A stretch of DNA of 45,110 nucleotides from DATGMS01 sp040905145 (GCA_040905145.1 JBBDSC010000075.1:1-45110), one strand, 5' to 3'. Counted from the stretch's first letter, positions 24,215-33,742 are shown. The notes: generated by a model from the letters alone, not told the origin. Program-made: numbers and translations.

Positions 24215-25324
24215 ATGAATTTTAAGCCATTAAATCATAATTTTCAAAACAAGGCAGTTCTGATCTGCGCCTGCCTTATTTTAACCTATTCCTGTGATAC
24301 CAAATCTAAGGATACGCATACAAACGTTATCGAAAAAGAAGCAGCTTCTAAAACCGGTTCAGGTTCATACGAGGGTATGGCTTGGATAGAAGGAGGTGAA
24401 TTCATTATGGGTACGGATGAAGAGGAGGCATATCCTGCTGAAAAACCTGCGGTAAAAAGTAAGGTGGAAGGTTTTTGGATGGATGAAACAGAAGTCACTA
24501 ACCGACAATATAAAGAGTTTGTGGAAGCTACTGGATATGTCACCTTAGCTGAAAAAAAACCGGATTGGGAAGATCTAAAAAAGCAATTACCACCAGGCAC
24601 ACCTAAACCGGACGATTCGCTGTTACAGCCTGGTTCTTTGGTTTTTTCGCCACCATCCAAACCTGTCCCTACCCATGATATCTCCGAATGGTGGGTATGG
24701 GTAAATGGAGCCAACTGGCAGCACCCAGAGGGGCCTGATAGTGACTTGGAAGGAAGATGGGATCATCCTGTCATCCATATGGCTTATGAAGATGCTGTAG
24801 CTTATGCCGACTGGGCCGGTAAAAGATTGCCCACAGAAGCAGAATGGGAATTTGCTGCAAAAGCCGGGAAGATGAACCAAAGATATGCCTGGGGCCATGA
24901 GCTAAATCCCAATGGTCAATATATGGCAAATACTTTCCAGGGGGATTTTCCGCATGCCAATGAAGCCAAAGATGGATTTATGGGAACCTCTCCCGTCCAA
25001 AATTTTCTACCCAATGATTATGGGGTATATGATTTAATCGGAAATGTTTGGGAAATGACAGATGATTGGTTTGATGCCATCAAGTTCGAGAGGATTGCAG
25101 GAAATGCGCCAAAGTTGGACAGCGGGATGAACCAGTGCTACAATCCAAACAACCCTTATGCCCAGGAAAGGGTCATCAAGGGAGGATCCTTTCTCTGTTC
25201 GGACAATTATTGTGTCAACTACCGGCCTTCTGCAAGGCAGGGACATGCTTTTGACAGTGGTAGTTCCAATGTTGGATTTAGGTGTGTAAAAACACCTGAT
25301 CAAGAGCTCCTGTCCAATCAATGA
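24215..25324 (+). CDS. Formylglycine-generating enzyme family lipoprotein
   Basis: A 369-residue protein. The start at 24215 gives a lipoprotein signal ending in LILTYSC, whereas the longer frame from 24077 adds an unlikely 46-residue leader. The mature domain is the SUMF1/FGE fold: EGGEFIMGTDEEEAYPAEKP, DETEVTNRQYKEFV, WAGKRLPTEAEWEFAAKAG, GNVWEMTDDWF and KGGSFLCSDNYC. The last has Cys328 and Cys333, five apart, exactly as the active-site pair of human SUMF1, and YRPSARQGH and SSNVGFRC follow. So it probably oxidises a sulfatase cysteine to formylglycine, or acts on a related exported substrate. A lipid-anchored position outside the cytoplasm is unusual. Insertions around residues 110-170 are larger than in minimal FGEs. 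Confidence 0.88.
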   Translation: MNFKPLNHNFQNKAVLICACLILTYSCDTKSKDTHTNVIEKEAASKTGSGSYEGMAWIEGGEFIMGTDEEEAYPAEKPAVKSKVEGFWMDETEVTNRQYKEFVEATGYVTLAEKKPDWEDLKKQLPPGTPKPDDSLLQPGSLVFSPPSKPVPTHDISEWWVWVNGANWQHPEGPDSDLEGRWDHPVIHMAYEDAVAYADWAGKRLPTEAEWEFAAKAGKMNQRYAWGHELNPNGQYMANTFQGDFPHANEAKDGFMGTSPVQNFLPNDYGVYDLIGNVWEMTDDWFDAIKFERIAGNAPKLDSGMNQCYNPNNPYAQERVIKGGSFLCSDNYCVNYRPSARQGHAFDSGSSNVGFRCVKTPDQELLSNQ

Positions 25325-25450
25325 AACTGAGAAAATCCCTTTCTTAAAAACAGGATAAGTCCACTCGGAATTAATTCCACTTTTCTATCATTCCTATAGA
25401 CTTTTTCTCCTCATATTCGTTGGAATATTGGAATAGACGAAAAGACACCA

Positions 25451-26017
25451 ATGATGACGAACAAATCCTTTTTCAATTTACTCACCATGTTTTTTTCATT
25501 GTGGGTTTGTGCGGCTTGTACTAGTACAAAGGTGACGGTATATCACTCCCATTCAGCCGTTATGTTATCGGATTATCAGACATTCGACTTTTTTGAACTG
25601 AAAGCTGAAGGAGATACCTCCAGTAATTTTAATCAAAACATCGCCCATTTTAAATCTGAGATAACCGATGAAATGAATGCCCGGGGTTTAAAACAAAACC
25701 CAGATGATCCCGAACTAAAAATCAATTTAGGCATTATAATAGAGGAAAAAACCCAAACAAGGCAAACGAGTCTTTCAGATCCTGGAGAATGGAATTATAT
25801 GGGTCAAAGAAACTATAAATGGGAAAGTCAGACCGTAAAAGTAGGCACCTATAAAGAAGGGAGTGTCACCTTGCACCTTGTGGATAACTATACCAATGAA
25901 GCGGCTTGGGTGGGAATAATTGAAGGAATTTTGCCCAAAAATCCTGATAAAAGGGAAAATGCCATCAACAAGGCAGTAGCTGCTTTATTTAACAAGATCG
26001 ATCAATCAGGGGGATAG
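25451..26017 (+). CDS. DUF4136 lipoprotein
   Basis: A 188-residue envelope protein. The signal peptide ends in a lipobox CAAC (VCAAC, Cys23 or nearby), followed by TSTKVTVYH, YQTFDFFEL, a helical stretch with INxxI-like repeats (FKSEITDEMNARGLKQNPDDPELKINLGIII), YKEGSVTLHLVDNYTNEAAWVGIIEG and NAINKAVAALFNKI. That layout is the DUF4136 family: short beta strands, a KEGTLxxxLxD-like segment and a final helix predicted to face the periplasm. Function is unknown. It follows the FGE gene by 126 bases and converges with ppc. Confidence 0.85.
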   Translation: MMTNKSFFNLLTMFFSLWVCAACTSTKVTVYHSHSAVMLSDYQTFDFFELKAEGDTSSNFNQNIAHFKSEITDEMNARGLKQNPDDPELKINLGIIIEEKTQTRQTSLSDPGEWNYMGQRNYKWESQTVKVGTYKEGSVTLHLVDNYTNEAAWVGIIEGILPKNPDKRENAINKAVAALFNKIDQSGG

Positions 26018-26018
26018 A

Positions 26019-26039
26019 CTTGCCATCACTAATGGCAAG
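26019..26039. terminator. Short hairpin between DUF4136 and ppc
   Basis: CTTGCCAT at 26019-26026 pairs with ATGGCAAG at 26032-26039 around a CACTA loop, one base after the stop codon of the upstream gene. No T-run follows on either strand, so it is only a plausible two-way terminator for the convergent pair. Confidence 0.45.
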
Positions 26040-26053
26040 CCTATCCTCAATCA

Positions 26054-28603
26054 TCAAGCAGCGTTCCTTGCCGCATTAATGATTCCAAACATCGTCCTTA
26101 AAATCAATTTTTGAAGCACAGCATCTTCTTTTCCACGTTCTAACATCTCCTGAATGGCATATTGCTGAATGGTAATCAATGGCAAAACGATCCTTTCTCT
26201 TATGGCGATTGAATCTTTGCTAAGAAGATTATCCTCTAAAAGGCTGTCCATTCCTGACACACGCAGGATATTCTTCAGGGATCTTTGGTACTCTTCATGC
26301 ATCAATTCCCAAAATTCACCATAAGTTTCGTTGCTTTTCAAATACGCAGTAGCCGGATAAAAGGATTTTGCCAATGATTGCATGGAATTGCCCAGCAGGG
26401 ATCTGAAAAACAGTGAGTCCTGATAAAGTTTCTGCACCTCGGCTAATTTACCTGCCTTTTCCAGCTCTTCTATAGACTTCCCTACCCCATACATCCCCGG
26501 AATATTTTGCTTCATTTGAGCCCAGGAGCCCACAAAGGGAATGGCTCTTAAATCTTCGAATTTCATCCCCTGCCCTTTACTTCGTTTTAATGGCCTTGAC
26601 CCAATGTTTGTCATGCCAAAGAACTTTAATGGAGTGACATTTTCCAGGTAGGGTACAAAATCAGGGTGATTTTTAAGTTCTTTATAAGCTTGATAACTGT
26701 AGCCGGCCATTTCTTCAATCAAATCTTTTTGCTCTTGGGTCAAGCTGTTCTCAGCTGTTGGGTACAGGTGATTTTCTAGACCTGCACTTAAAAGCTGTTC
26801 ATAATTATAGGTACAGCTCACTTGCTTGCCATAATTAGAACTGATGGTTTGCCCTTGAATGGTTATCTGTATTTCTTCATTTTCAACTTGTTGGCCCAGT
26901 GAAGCATAAAAATTATGCATATTTCCACCACCCCTTGCCGGAGGACCTCCCCTCCCATCAAAAAATATGACATTGACCTCATAAAGTCGGGATACCCTTG
27001 TCAATTCCTCTTTTGCCCGGAATATTGACCAGTTGGCCCGGAGATATCCACCATCTTTTGTCCCATCCGAAAAGCCCACCATAATGGTTTGCTTTTCTCC
27101 CCTGGACTTAAGGTGCTTGCGGTACCATTCATTTTCATACAACTGTTGCATAATATCCGGTGCGTGCAGAAGATCATCTATAGTCTCAAACAGGGGAACA
27201 ATATCAAGATTAAATTCGCCACCTTTTGACAATTGAAGCTTGGCCAATTGGTAAACCCCAAAAATATGAAGTGCCGATTGGGCATTGGAAATTATATACC
27301 GATGGCAACCCATCTCTCCGTTTCTACTCCATATATATTCAATGGCCTGTATGCTTTTTAGCATTTCTACATGAAAAGGGTCTTTCATGGATTCTGCTGC
27401 AGGAAGCTTATTGATGGATAAAAGTTTTTCAATCTGCTCTTTCTCTCCTAAACCCTTAAAGGATTTCAACCCTTTCTCCCCTTCTTCCTTAGCAATAATC
27501 CCTTCCCAAAGTTCGTCATGTTTCCGGCTATCCTGCCTAATATCCATACTGGCAAAATGGAACCCGAATACTTTGATTTTTAAAATAAATTGATCCAATA
27601 ATTCTAAAAACAGTCCTTCGTGATGCTCTATGATTCCTTTTCTGGCCTGATCCAAGAGTTCCATCAGTTCCTCTTTTGAAGAGATTTTATCTTCACCCCC
27701 ATAGAGCGTATGATAAAGCCGCCTCTCCGCCAGAAGCAAAAACGGCTCGACATGGTTGAAAGTTAATCTTCTTCTTAACTTTTTAATATCCCTGTTGTAG
27801 CACTTCAATATGGAATGTTGAAGCTTATCCGCTACTTTTCTGGTAATATCATGCGTCACATAGGGATTTCCATCCCTGTCACCCCCTGGCCAAAACCCCA
27901 CCATTAATAAATTCGGATTGTTCCATTCATGAAGTGGGATTTCCAGTTGGTTGAGCACCCTTACCAAGGTCTCCGATATGCTGGAATAAAAGACATTTTC
28001 CAAAAACCAACAAAGACTTATGGCCTCATCATAGGGGGTGGGTTTTTCCTTTTTTATAAAACCCGTTTTACCCAATTGTTGAAGCAACAAATTTATATTT
28101 CCTAAATCATTGGCCCTTATGGCTCCTTCCAGATCCGTGAGAATACCCAGCACATTCCCGGGATAGAATTGTGTAGGATGCGCAGTAAGCGTTAGCCTGA
28201 CCGAAAAGGTTTTTAACTTTTCTATCAATTCCTCTCTTTTTTTATCGCTTTCAGCCCTGGTAATGAGAGCGGTCATGGTTCCCTTTCCTTTAAGGTCATT
28301 GACCTTTTCATAAGCCGCATCTTCAATGGAATCAAACAGCACCACCTGCCGCTCCACATATTGCACCAATTGAAACAGTAAATCATGCTTTTCCTTGATA
28401 GATTTATCAGACATGAGATCCTCAAAAAATTGGTTGATAATTTCTTTGGGTGTTTTGCCCTTTTCAAAACCTGTCTGACAGGCACTGGTTAAGATGGGCA
28501 AAAGTGTTCCGGTACGATAGATGTTGTTAAAGGGTAAATCTAGAAATAAACTGTTATAGATGGTAAACCTTTTGGCTACCTCTGTTTGATAGACCTTGGA
28601 CAT
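26054..28603 (-). CDS. ppc: Phosphoenolpyruvate carboxylase
   Basis: An 849-residue cytosolic enzyme converting PEP and bicarbonate to oxaloacetate, replenishing the TCA cycle. Diagnostic elements in order: LTLTAHPTQFYPG (catalytic His near 140), WPGGDRDGNPYVT, the FHFASMDIRQDSRKH segment, MVGFSDGTKDGGYLRANW, and the glycine-rich mobile loop FDGRGGPPARGGGN. SRPLKRS and FVGSWAQMKQNIPGMYGVG precede the C-terminus. The tail ends NAARNAA, where many family members end in RNTG. Length is slightly below the E. coli enzyme (883). It has its own transcript in the minus direction and is divergent from the Mrp operon. Confidence 0.97.
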   Translation of the reverse strand: MSKVYQTEVAKRFTIYNSLFLDLPFNNIYRTGTLLPILTSACQTGFEKGKTPKEIINQFFEDLMSDKSIKEKHDLLFQLVQYVERQVVLFDSIEDAAYEKVNDLKGKGTMTALITRAESDKKREELIEKLKTFSVRLTLTAHPTQFYPGNVLGILTDLEGAIRANDLGNINLLLQQLGKTGFIKKEKPTPYDEAISLCWFLENVFYSSISETLVRVLNQLEIPLHEWNNPNLLMVGFWPGGDRDGNPYVTHDITRKVADKLQHSILKCYNRDIKKLRRRLTFNHVEPFLLLAERRLYHTLYGGEDKISSKEELMELLDQARKGIIEHHEGLFLELLDQFILKIKVFGFHFASMDIRQDSRKHDELWEGIIAKEEGEKGLKSFKGLGEKEQIEKLLSINKLPAAESMKDPFHVEMLKSIQAIEYIWSRNGEMGCHRYIISNAQSALHIFGVYQLAKLQLSKGGEFNLDIVPLFETIDDLLHAPDIMQQLYENEWYRKHLKSRGEKQTIMVGFSDGTKDGGYLRANWSIFRAKEELTRVSRLYEVNVIFFDGRGGPPARGGGNMHNFYASLGQQVENEEIQITIQGQTISSNYGKQVSCTYNYEQLLSAGLENHLYPTAENSLTQEQKDLIEEMAGYSYQAYKELKNHPDFVPYLENVTPLKFFGMTNIGSRPLKRSKGQGMKFEDLRAIPFVGSWAQMKQNIPGMYGVGKSIEELEKAGKLAEVQKLYQDSLFFRSLLGNSMQSLAKSFYPATAYLKSNETYGEFWELMHEEYQRSLKNILRVSGMDSLLEDNLLSKDSIAIRERIVLPLITIQQYAIQEMLERGKEDAVLQKLILRTMFGIINAARNAA

Positions 28604-28847
28604 ATTTTATGGGTTTGAAATAAAAACACAAATTACTCAAAATTGGGGGGAATTATAAATTTCCCAGATAATCCCATGGATTTAATTTAAAATCTACTTG
28701 ACCCATCGTTTGTATTATTTTGACTATCAGTTTATTACCTTTTCATATTATCTGGAGAAAAGATACAATTAAAGTTCAAGGCATTAATAGAACCGTTTTA
28801 ATTTGTAAATTGTATTACCGTTTTCCAATTGCAATAAATATTACCAT

Positions 28848-31145
28848 ATGCTTACCGCAGTTTTATCTGGTTTTATTCTAGCACTGTGCATTCCCCTATT
28901 GGGCAAAATCCTAAAGGGTAAATTTATTATCCTCACTTGCGGACTGCCTATAGTTCTGTTTGTTTATTTTCTAACCTTCATACCGCAGATATCCCAAGGC
29001 GGTGCGGTAAGATTCACCTACGAATGGGTGCCCTCTTATGGCATCAACATGGATTTTGTCCTTGACGGCCTGGCTTTGTTGTTCACCCTTTTGATCACTG
29101 GCATTGGTTCAATGGTATTCCTATATACTTTGGCCTACCTTAAAGGACATGTATACCTGGATCGCTTTTATGGTTATTTAAGCATGTTTATGGCTTCTAT
29201 GCTAGGCTTGGTTCTCTCAGATAATCTCATTTCCCTATTTATTTTTTGGGAATTAACGAGCATAAGTTCTTTCTTTTTGATTGGGTTCAACAATGATGAG
29301 GAAGATTCCCGAAAATCTGCTTTACTTGCTTTGGCTATAACAGGTCTGGGTGGTTTATTCCTTCTTGTAGGGGTAGTGGCCCTAGGGTATGTAGGCGAAT
29401 CCTACAACATTTCAGAACTATTTTCCTCTTCTGAAATGATCAAAAACCATGATCTGTATGGATGGATTTTATTCTTTGTCTTTATAGCCGCTTTTACTAA
29501 ATCCGCACAATTCCCCTTTCATTTTTGGTTGCCCGGCGCCATGAAGGCCCCCACACCTGTTTCCACCTACCTTCACTCTGCTACCATGGTCAAAGCGGGG
29601 ATCTATCTTTTGGCCAGGTTTACCCCTATTCTAGGTGGGCACAGTTGGTGGAACACCACTTTAATTGTCGTGGGAAGCATTACCATGCTCTATGCGGCAA
29701 TTCATGCAATTTTCCGGCTTGATTTGAAAAGTATCCTGGCTTATTCTACCATTTCAGCCTTGGGCATTCTGGTATTCCTTTTAGGCCTCGGTACAGATAA
29801 AGCCCTTCTTGCTGCATCTGTATTTATCCTTGTCCATGCCCTCTATAAGGCCACACTCTTTCTTGTTACCGGTATAATAGACCACGAAACAGGAACCAGG
29901 AATATTTCAAAACTGGCAGGTTTGAACAAAGTCATGCTTCCGGTAGGCATTGCCGGTATTTTAGCTGCCATCTCCAATGCCGGCATTCCCCCTTCCTTTG
30001 GATTCGTGGGAAAGGATCTTATTTATGAAGGGACCTTACACCTGGAAGAATGGGCTTATGTATTAACAGGCATGGCCATCGTGACCAATATTTGTTTGTT
30101 ATTTGCGGGATTTTTGGCGGGCTTGAAACCTTTTATCGGAAAGCTGCCCAAAACTTTAGAAAACGTCCATCTGCCCAGCCCCCTAATGTGGATTCCTCCT
30201 TTAATTCTTGGGGCAATGGGAATTATTTTTGGGATATTGCCGGCTTTACTGGAAAACAGCTTAATTAAGCCTGCGGTTTTCTCAATGATATACTCCACGC
30301 CTGAATTTCACTTACAACTATGGCACGGGTTCAATCTTATCCTCCTATTGAGCGGGATCACCATTGCTGGCGGCATTGCACTTTTCATCCTTATTAAACC
30401 ATCCGAAGTCTTATTGGGAAAAGCCATGCGGTTTCAAGAAATTTCGCCCCAAGCGTTATTTGATTACTTGTCTCGCTTCTTTGTCAAGTTCTCCCACCTG
30501 TATACAAGCCTACTTCAAAACGGGTATCTCCGATACTATTTGACGACCATAGTAGGATTCTTATCCATTTTATTGGCCTATCGGCTATTCCAGGGAGATA
30601 GCCTTCATTTTAATATCAATAATTTAACGGGAATGACTGCATATGAAACAATAGTGCTGTTGATCATGTCGGTCTCTATATTTCTTACGGTCTTCAGTAA
30701 ATCCAGATTATTGGCCGTAGTGTCCATGGGTGTAATTGGATACGCGATATGCTTGATCTTTGTGTTTTATTCAGCCCCCGATTTGGCCATGACTCAATTC
30801 TCCATAGATACCTTAACTGTTATCTTATTTGTTCTTGTATTGTACAACTTGCCTAAGTATCAGGAATTTTCTAAAACACGGGATAAAATCAGGGATGGTT
30901 TTGTTGCCTTGGCCTTTGGGACGTTGATTAGTTTGCTTGCTCTTGAAGTGCTCAATGAACCGGTAAAAACTGAAATTTCTGAATACTATGCTGCTAATGC
31001 CTATATTTTGGCCAAAGGAAAAAATATAGTGAATGTTATACTGGTTGATTTCAGAGGAATGGACACTTTGATTGAAATAACAGTATTGACCATTTCAGCT
31101 ATAGGGGTTTTAAGTTTACTTAAATCAAAAAGTAAAGAAAGCTAA
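28848..31145 (+). CDS. mrpA: Mrp-type Na+(K+)/H+ antiporter subunit A
   Basis: A 765-residue multi-pass membrane protein homologous to NuoL. TM helices carry the proton-channel residues: FIFWELTSISSFFLIG with the key Glu, TKSAQFPFHFWLPGAMKAPTPVSTYLHSATMVKAGIYLL with the key Lys, and KALLAASVFILVHALYKATLFLVTG. After about residue 610, the DUF4040/MrpB-N-like region APDLAMTQFSIDTLTVILF follows. The last segment NVILVDFRGMDTLIEITVLTISAIGV is the MbhE-like end. This is the A subunit in full form. MrpB starts 308 bases later, after two palindromes. The operon probably exchanges cytoplasmic Na+ or K+ for protons at high pH or salt. Confidence 0.95.
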   Translation: MLTAVLSGFILALCIPLLGKILKGKFIILTCGLPIVLFVYFLTFIPQISQGGAVRFTYEWVPSYGINMDFVLDGLALLFTLLITGIGSMVFLYTLAYLKGHVYLDRFYGYLSMFMASMLGLVLSDNLISLFIFWELTSISSFFLIGFNNDEEDSRKSALLALAITGLGGLFLLVGVVALGYVGESYNISELFSSSEMIKNHDLYGWILFFVFIAAFTKSAQFPFHFWLPGAMKAPTPVSTYLHSATMVKAGIYLLARFTPILGGHSWWNTTLIVVGSITMLYAAIHAIFRLDLKSILAYSTISALGILVFLLGLGTDKALLAASVFILVHALYKATLFLVTGIIDHETGTRNISKLAGLNKVMLPVGIAGILAAISNAGIPPSFGFVGKDLIYEGTLHLEEWAYVLTGMAIVTNICLLFAGFLAGLKPFIGKLPKTLENVHLPSPLMWIPPLILGAMGIIFGILPALLENSLIKPAVFSMIYSTPEFHLQLWHGFNLILLLSGITIAGGIALFILIKPSEVLLGKAMRFQEISPQALFDYLSRFFVKFSHLYTSLLQNGYLRYYLTTIVGFLSILLAYRLFQGDSLHFNINNLTGMTAYETIVLLIMSVSIFLTVFSKSRLLAVVSMGVIGYAICLIFVFYSAPDLAMTQFSIDTLTVILFVLVLYNLPKYQEFSKTRDKIRDGFVALAFGTLISLLALEVLNEPVKTEISEYYAANAYILAKGKNIVNVILVDFRGMDTLIEITVLTISAIGVLSLLKSKSKES

Positions 31146-31170
31146 CCACATATTATGTTTGAAAAAAATT

Positions 31171-31260
31171 GAACCACATAAACGCGCAGAGGTATAGTAG
31201 GAAAGAAACGCTGGTGTGACTCTGTTACCTCAGTGATTCCTTAGTGTCCCTGTGGTTAAG
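31171..31260. repeat. Large imperfect palindrome unit 1 between mrpA and mrpB
   Basis: The unit begins GAACCACATAAACGC and ends CCCTGTGGTTAAG, so its ends are inverted copies of an ACCACA-type sequence with partial pairing inward (CAGAGG near the left, CCTCAGTGATTCC near the right). Its structure resembles the ACCACAAAGG...CTTTGTGGT palindromes scattered between genes in many bacteria. No open reading frame lies within. Confidence 0.6.
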
Positions 31261-31267
31261 AATTTTT

Positions 31268-31366
31268 ACCACCAAGGCCACAAGATTTTCACAAAGGTTT
31301 TGCACTAAGTTACACAAAGCCTTCTTCGTGTTACTTTGTGCAGTCCTTGTGCACCTGGTGGTTAAA
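31268..31366. repeat. Large imperfect palindrome unit 2 between mrpA and mrpB
   Basis: Starts ACCACCAAGGCCACAAG and ends CTTGTGCACCTGGTGGTT, which pair nearly throughout. The inner arms, GCACTAAGTTACACAAAG and TTCGTGTTACTTTGTGCAG, pair again, so the whole tract can fold into one long hairpin. It sits directly after unit 1 with a short T-rich link. A role as operon attenuator, RNA stability element or MITE-like insertion is possible. Confidence 0.65.
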
Positions 31367-31453
31367 GAATTAGAAACTATAAGGTATAATTAAAGTCAAG
31401 TCTGTCCATAATGTCGGGACCCGCAGATTTTGCTGATCCAAAAATATATACTC

Positions 31454-31864
31454 ATGAAAAGCCTCATATTCCGCACCGCATCCAGTTACTTGCTCCCATT
31501 GCTTTTGTTATTTGCAGTTTTTATATTATTAAGGGGGCATTACCTTCCCGGGGGCGGATTTGTTGGTGGGCTGATTGCCTCCATTGCGTTTGTCCTCCAT
31601 TCCTTGGGACACGGTTTAAAGGAAACCAGGAAAATTATCAAATTCCATCCTGGTTATTTAATGCCCCTTGGTTTGTCTATTGCCGTATCCAGTGGGATAA
31701 TCCCTCTCTTTTTAGGACAACCTATCCTTACTGGTATATGGTTTGATGAACCTTTTCCCATTGTAGGAATGATGGGTTCTGCCTTGTTTTTTGATACAGG
31801 AGTATTTCTGGTCGTCATCGGTGCCACCCTCACTATCCTATTCACCATTACAGAAACTATTTGA
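31454..31864 (+). CDS. mrpB: Mrp antiporter subunit B
   Basis: A 136-residue membrane protein starting at ATG 31454 (MKSLIFRTASSYLLPLL); an in-frame start at 31430 adds eight unconserved residues. Four helices are visible, with the family motifs LLRGHYLPGGGFVGGLIASIAFVLH and FFDTGVFLVVIGATLTIL. It belongs to the small-subunit set required for Mrp complex assembly. Its stop is followed by the mrpC ATG after a single base (TGATATG), indicating coupled translation. Confidence 0.93.
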   Translation: MKSLIFRTASSYLLPLLLLFAVFILLRGHYLPGGGFVGGLIASIAFVLHSLGHGLKETRKIIKFHPGYLMPLGLSIAVSSGIIPLFLGQPILTGIWFDEPFPIVGMMGSALFFDTGVFLVVIGATLTILFTITETI

Positions 31865-31865
31865 T

Positions 31866-32219
31866 ATGGAAATATTGCTCATTTTCATTATTGGTCTTTT
31901 ATATGCCTCGGGCATTTATATGATGCTGCGCAGAAGTTTGGTGAAGCTTATTATTGGATTGGTTTTACTGGGGCATGGAGTCAATATGTTGATCTTTCTT
32001 GTGGGCAGGATTGTAAAAGGAAATCCTCCAATTATTCATGATTCTGTCAAAATACTTACAGATATTTATGCGGATCCCATTCCACAGGCCCTGATACTAA
32101 CCGCCATAGTCATCAGTTTTGGTCTACAATCTTTTGCCATTATCCTGATAAAAAAAACGTATACCGTAGTCAAAACTGATGACTTAGATGAATTAAATCC
32201 TACTGGCGAAGAGTTATGA
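31866..32219 (+). CDS. mrpC: Mrp antiporter subunit C
   Basis: A 117-residue NuoK-like subunit, start at 31866 (MEILLIFIIGLLYASGIYMMLRRSLVKL). Three helices carry the NuoK-type pattern LIIGLVLLGHGVNMLIFL and DPIPQALILTAIVISFGLQSFAIIL; the second part includes the proline-bearing loop common to MrpC. The C-terminal tail is short and charged. The stop overlaps the next start by four bases (ATGA), so translation to mrpD is coupled. Confidence 0.95.
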   Translation: MEILLIFIIGLLYASGIYMMLRRSLVKLIIGLVLLGHGVNMLIFLVGRIVKGNPPIIHDSVKILTDIYADPIPQALILTAIVISFGLQSFAIILIKKTYTVVKTDDLDELNPTGEEL

Positions 32220-33742
32220 CCAATCCCTATATTGTTTTACCTGTTATTTTTCAGCTTTTCACAGCTATTCTACTGCTCTTTTTTTGGAGCCATAAAAATA
32301 TTCAAAAAGCAATCAGTATTACCTTCAGTTTAGTAAGCCTCAGCATCGCCCTCTGGTTATTCAGCCTGACCTGGAGTCAAGGTATCCAAACCATACAGGC
32401 CGGCGGATGGAAGGCTCCTTTTGGGATTACCTTTGTGGCAGATGTTTTTAGTGCCATAATGGTATTGCTCACTTCCGTTTGTGGGTTTGCCGTTTCCATT
32501 TATGCCATAGGAAGTTTAAGAAATGTACTGGTTAAGTTCGGTTTTTTCCCCATCCTCCATTTTCTTTTAATGGGGCTGAACGGTGCTTTTTTGACTGGCG
32601 ATATTTTCAATCTTTACGTGTGGTTTGAAGTTATTATCATTGCCTCTTTTGTGCTGATTACCTTGGGGGGCGAAAAAATCCAGATAGAAGGGGCTGTGAA
32701 ATATGTCACCATGAACTTACTGGCTTCTGTTATCTTTTTAACATCAATTGCCATTTTATACGGTTTAACAGGAAGCCTCAACATGGCGGATTTATCCTTA
32801 AAAGTAGCAGAATTGGAAAACAAAAAACTGGTCAATATAACAGCGGTTCTGTTTTTCATTGGTTTTGGTATCAAATCCGCTATTTTTCCTCTCTACTTCT
32901 GGCTTCCTGCCTCCTATCATGCCCCCCCTCCTGCCGTATCCGCCATTTTTGCAGGATTATTGACCAAGGTAGGTATTTATGCAATGCTGCGGGTATTTAC
33001 ACTTATTTTCATCCCTGATGAATTCATGAGGGAACTGATCAGCTGGGTGGCTGTCTTTACCATTTTATCCGGCGGGCTTGGTGCTCTTATAAAAAACAAC
33101 CTCCGGGAAGTCTTCAATTATCTGATCATCTGCCATATTGGTTTCATGCTAGCGGGCTTGAGCCTCTTTACTGAAATTGCTTTAACAGGGGCTGTTTTTT
33201 ATTTGATCCATGATATCCTCGTAAAGACCAATATATACATGATAGGGGGATTAATTTTTAAAATAGAAGGAACTTATAACATGAAACAGCTTGGAGGATT
33301 CTACAAATCTTATCCTAAACTTTCTTTGTTGATGGCCATTCCCTTGTTTTCATTAATAGGATTACCTCCTTTATCAGGGTTTTGGGCAAAAATTTTCCTT
33401 ATTGAAAGTGGTTTTGATGTAAAGCATTATGAATTGATTGGGGCCATCCTTTTAGGAAGCTTTATCACCTTAATTACAATAGCAAAAATTTGGTCTGAAG
33501 TTTTTTGGAAAGAAATGGAAGAATTGCCCGCAAGAATTAATATGCGGTATTTTCATGAACTCCGGCCCATCAAGCAATACACTCTGGTGTTCCCCATCAT
33601 ATTCCTTGCTTTAATCTCTTTGTTTATTGGGTTTGGCGCAGAGTATGTAATCAGGGTTTCCCAACACATTGCTGGTGAATTAATAAATTCTTCTTATTAT
33701 ATTGAGGCTGTTTTAGGCCCTAACACCATTCAATCACCATGA
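32216..33742 (+). CDS. mrpD: Mrp antiporter subunit D
   Basis: A 508-residue NuoM/N-like antiporter subunit with about 14 helices. Marks include ADVFSAIMVLLTSVCGF, DIFNLYVWFEVIIIASFVLI with the conserved Glu, IGFGIKSAIFPLYFWLPASYHAPPPAVSAIFAGLLTKVGIYAMLR with the conserved Lys residues, and IGLPPLSGFWAKIFL. Together with MrpA it makes up the proton- and cation-moving part. It overlaps mrpC by four bases, and its stop overlaps the mrpE ATG (ATGA). Confidence 0.96.
   Translation: MTNPYIVLPVIFQLFTAILLLFFWSHKNIQKAISITFSLVSLSIALWLFSLTWSQGIQTIQAGGWKAPFGITFVADVFSAIMVLLTSVCGFAVSIYAIGSLRNVLVKFGFFPILHFLLMGLNGAFLTGDIFNLYVWFEVIIIASFVLITLGGEKIQIEGAVKYVTMNLLASVIFLTSIAILYGLTGSLNMADLSLKVAELENKKLVNITAVLFFIGFGIKSAIFPLYFWLPASYHAPPPAVSAIFAGLLTKVGIYAMLRVFTLIFIPDEFMRELISWVAVFTILSGGLGALIKNNLREVFNYLIICHIGFMLAGLSLFTEIALTGAVFYLIHDILVKTNIYMIGGLIFKIEGTYNMKQLGGFYKSYPKLSLLMAIPLFSLIGLPPLSGFWAKIFLIESGFDVKHYELIGAILLGSFITLITIAKIWSEVFWKEMEELPARINMRYFHELRPIKQYTLVFPIIFLALISLFIGFGAEYVIRVSQHIAGELINSSYYIEAVLGPNTIQSP

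Noticed and set aside
31171..31366. Possible riboswitch between mrpA and mrpB
   Set aside because: The sequence is a pair of simple imperfect palindromes with ACCACA ends and shows no recognised aptamer core such as the conserved Na+ riboswitch pattern.
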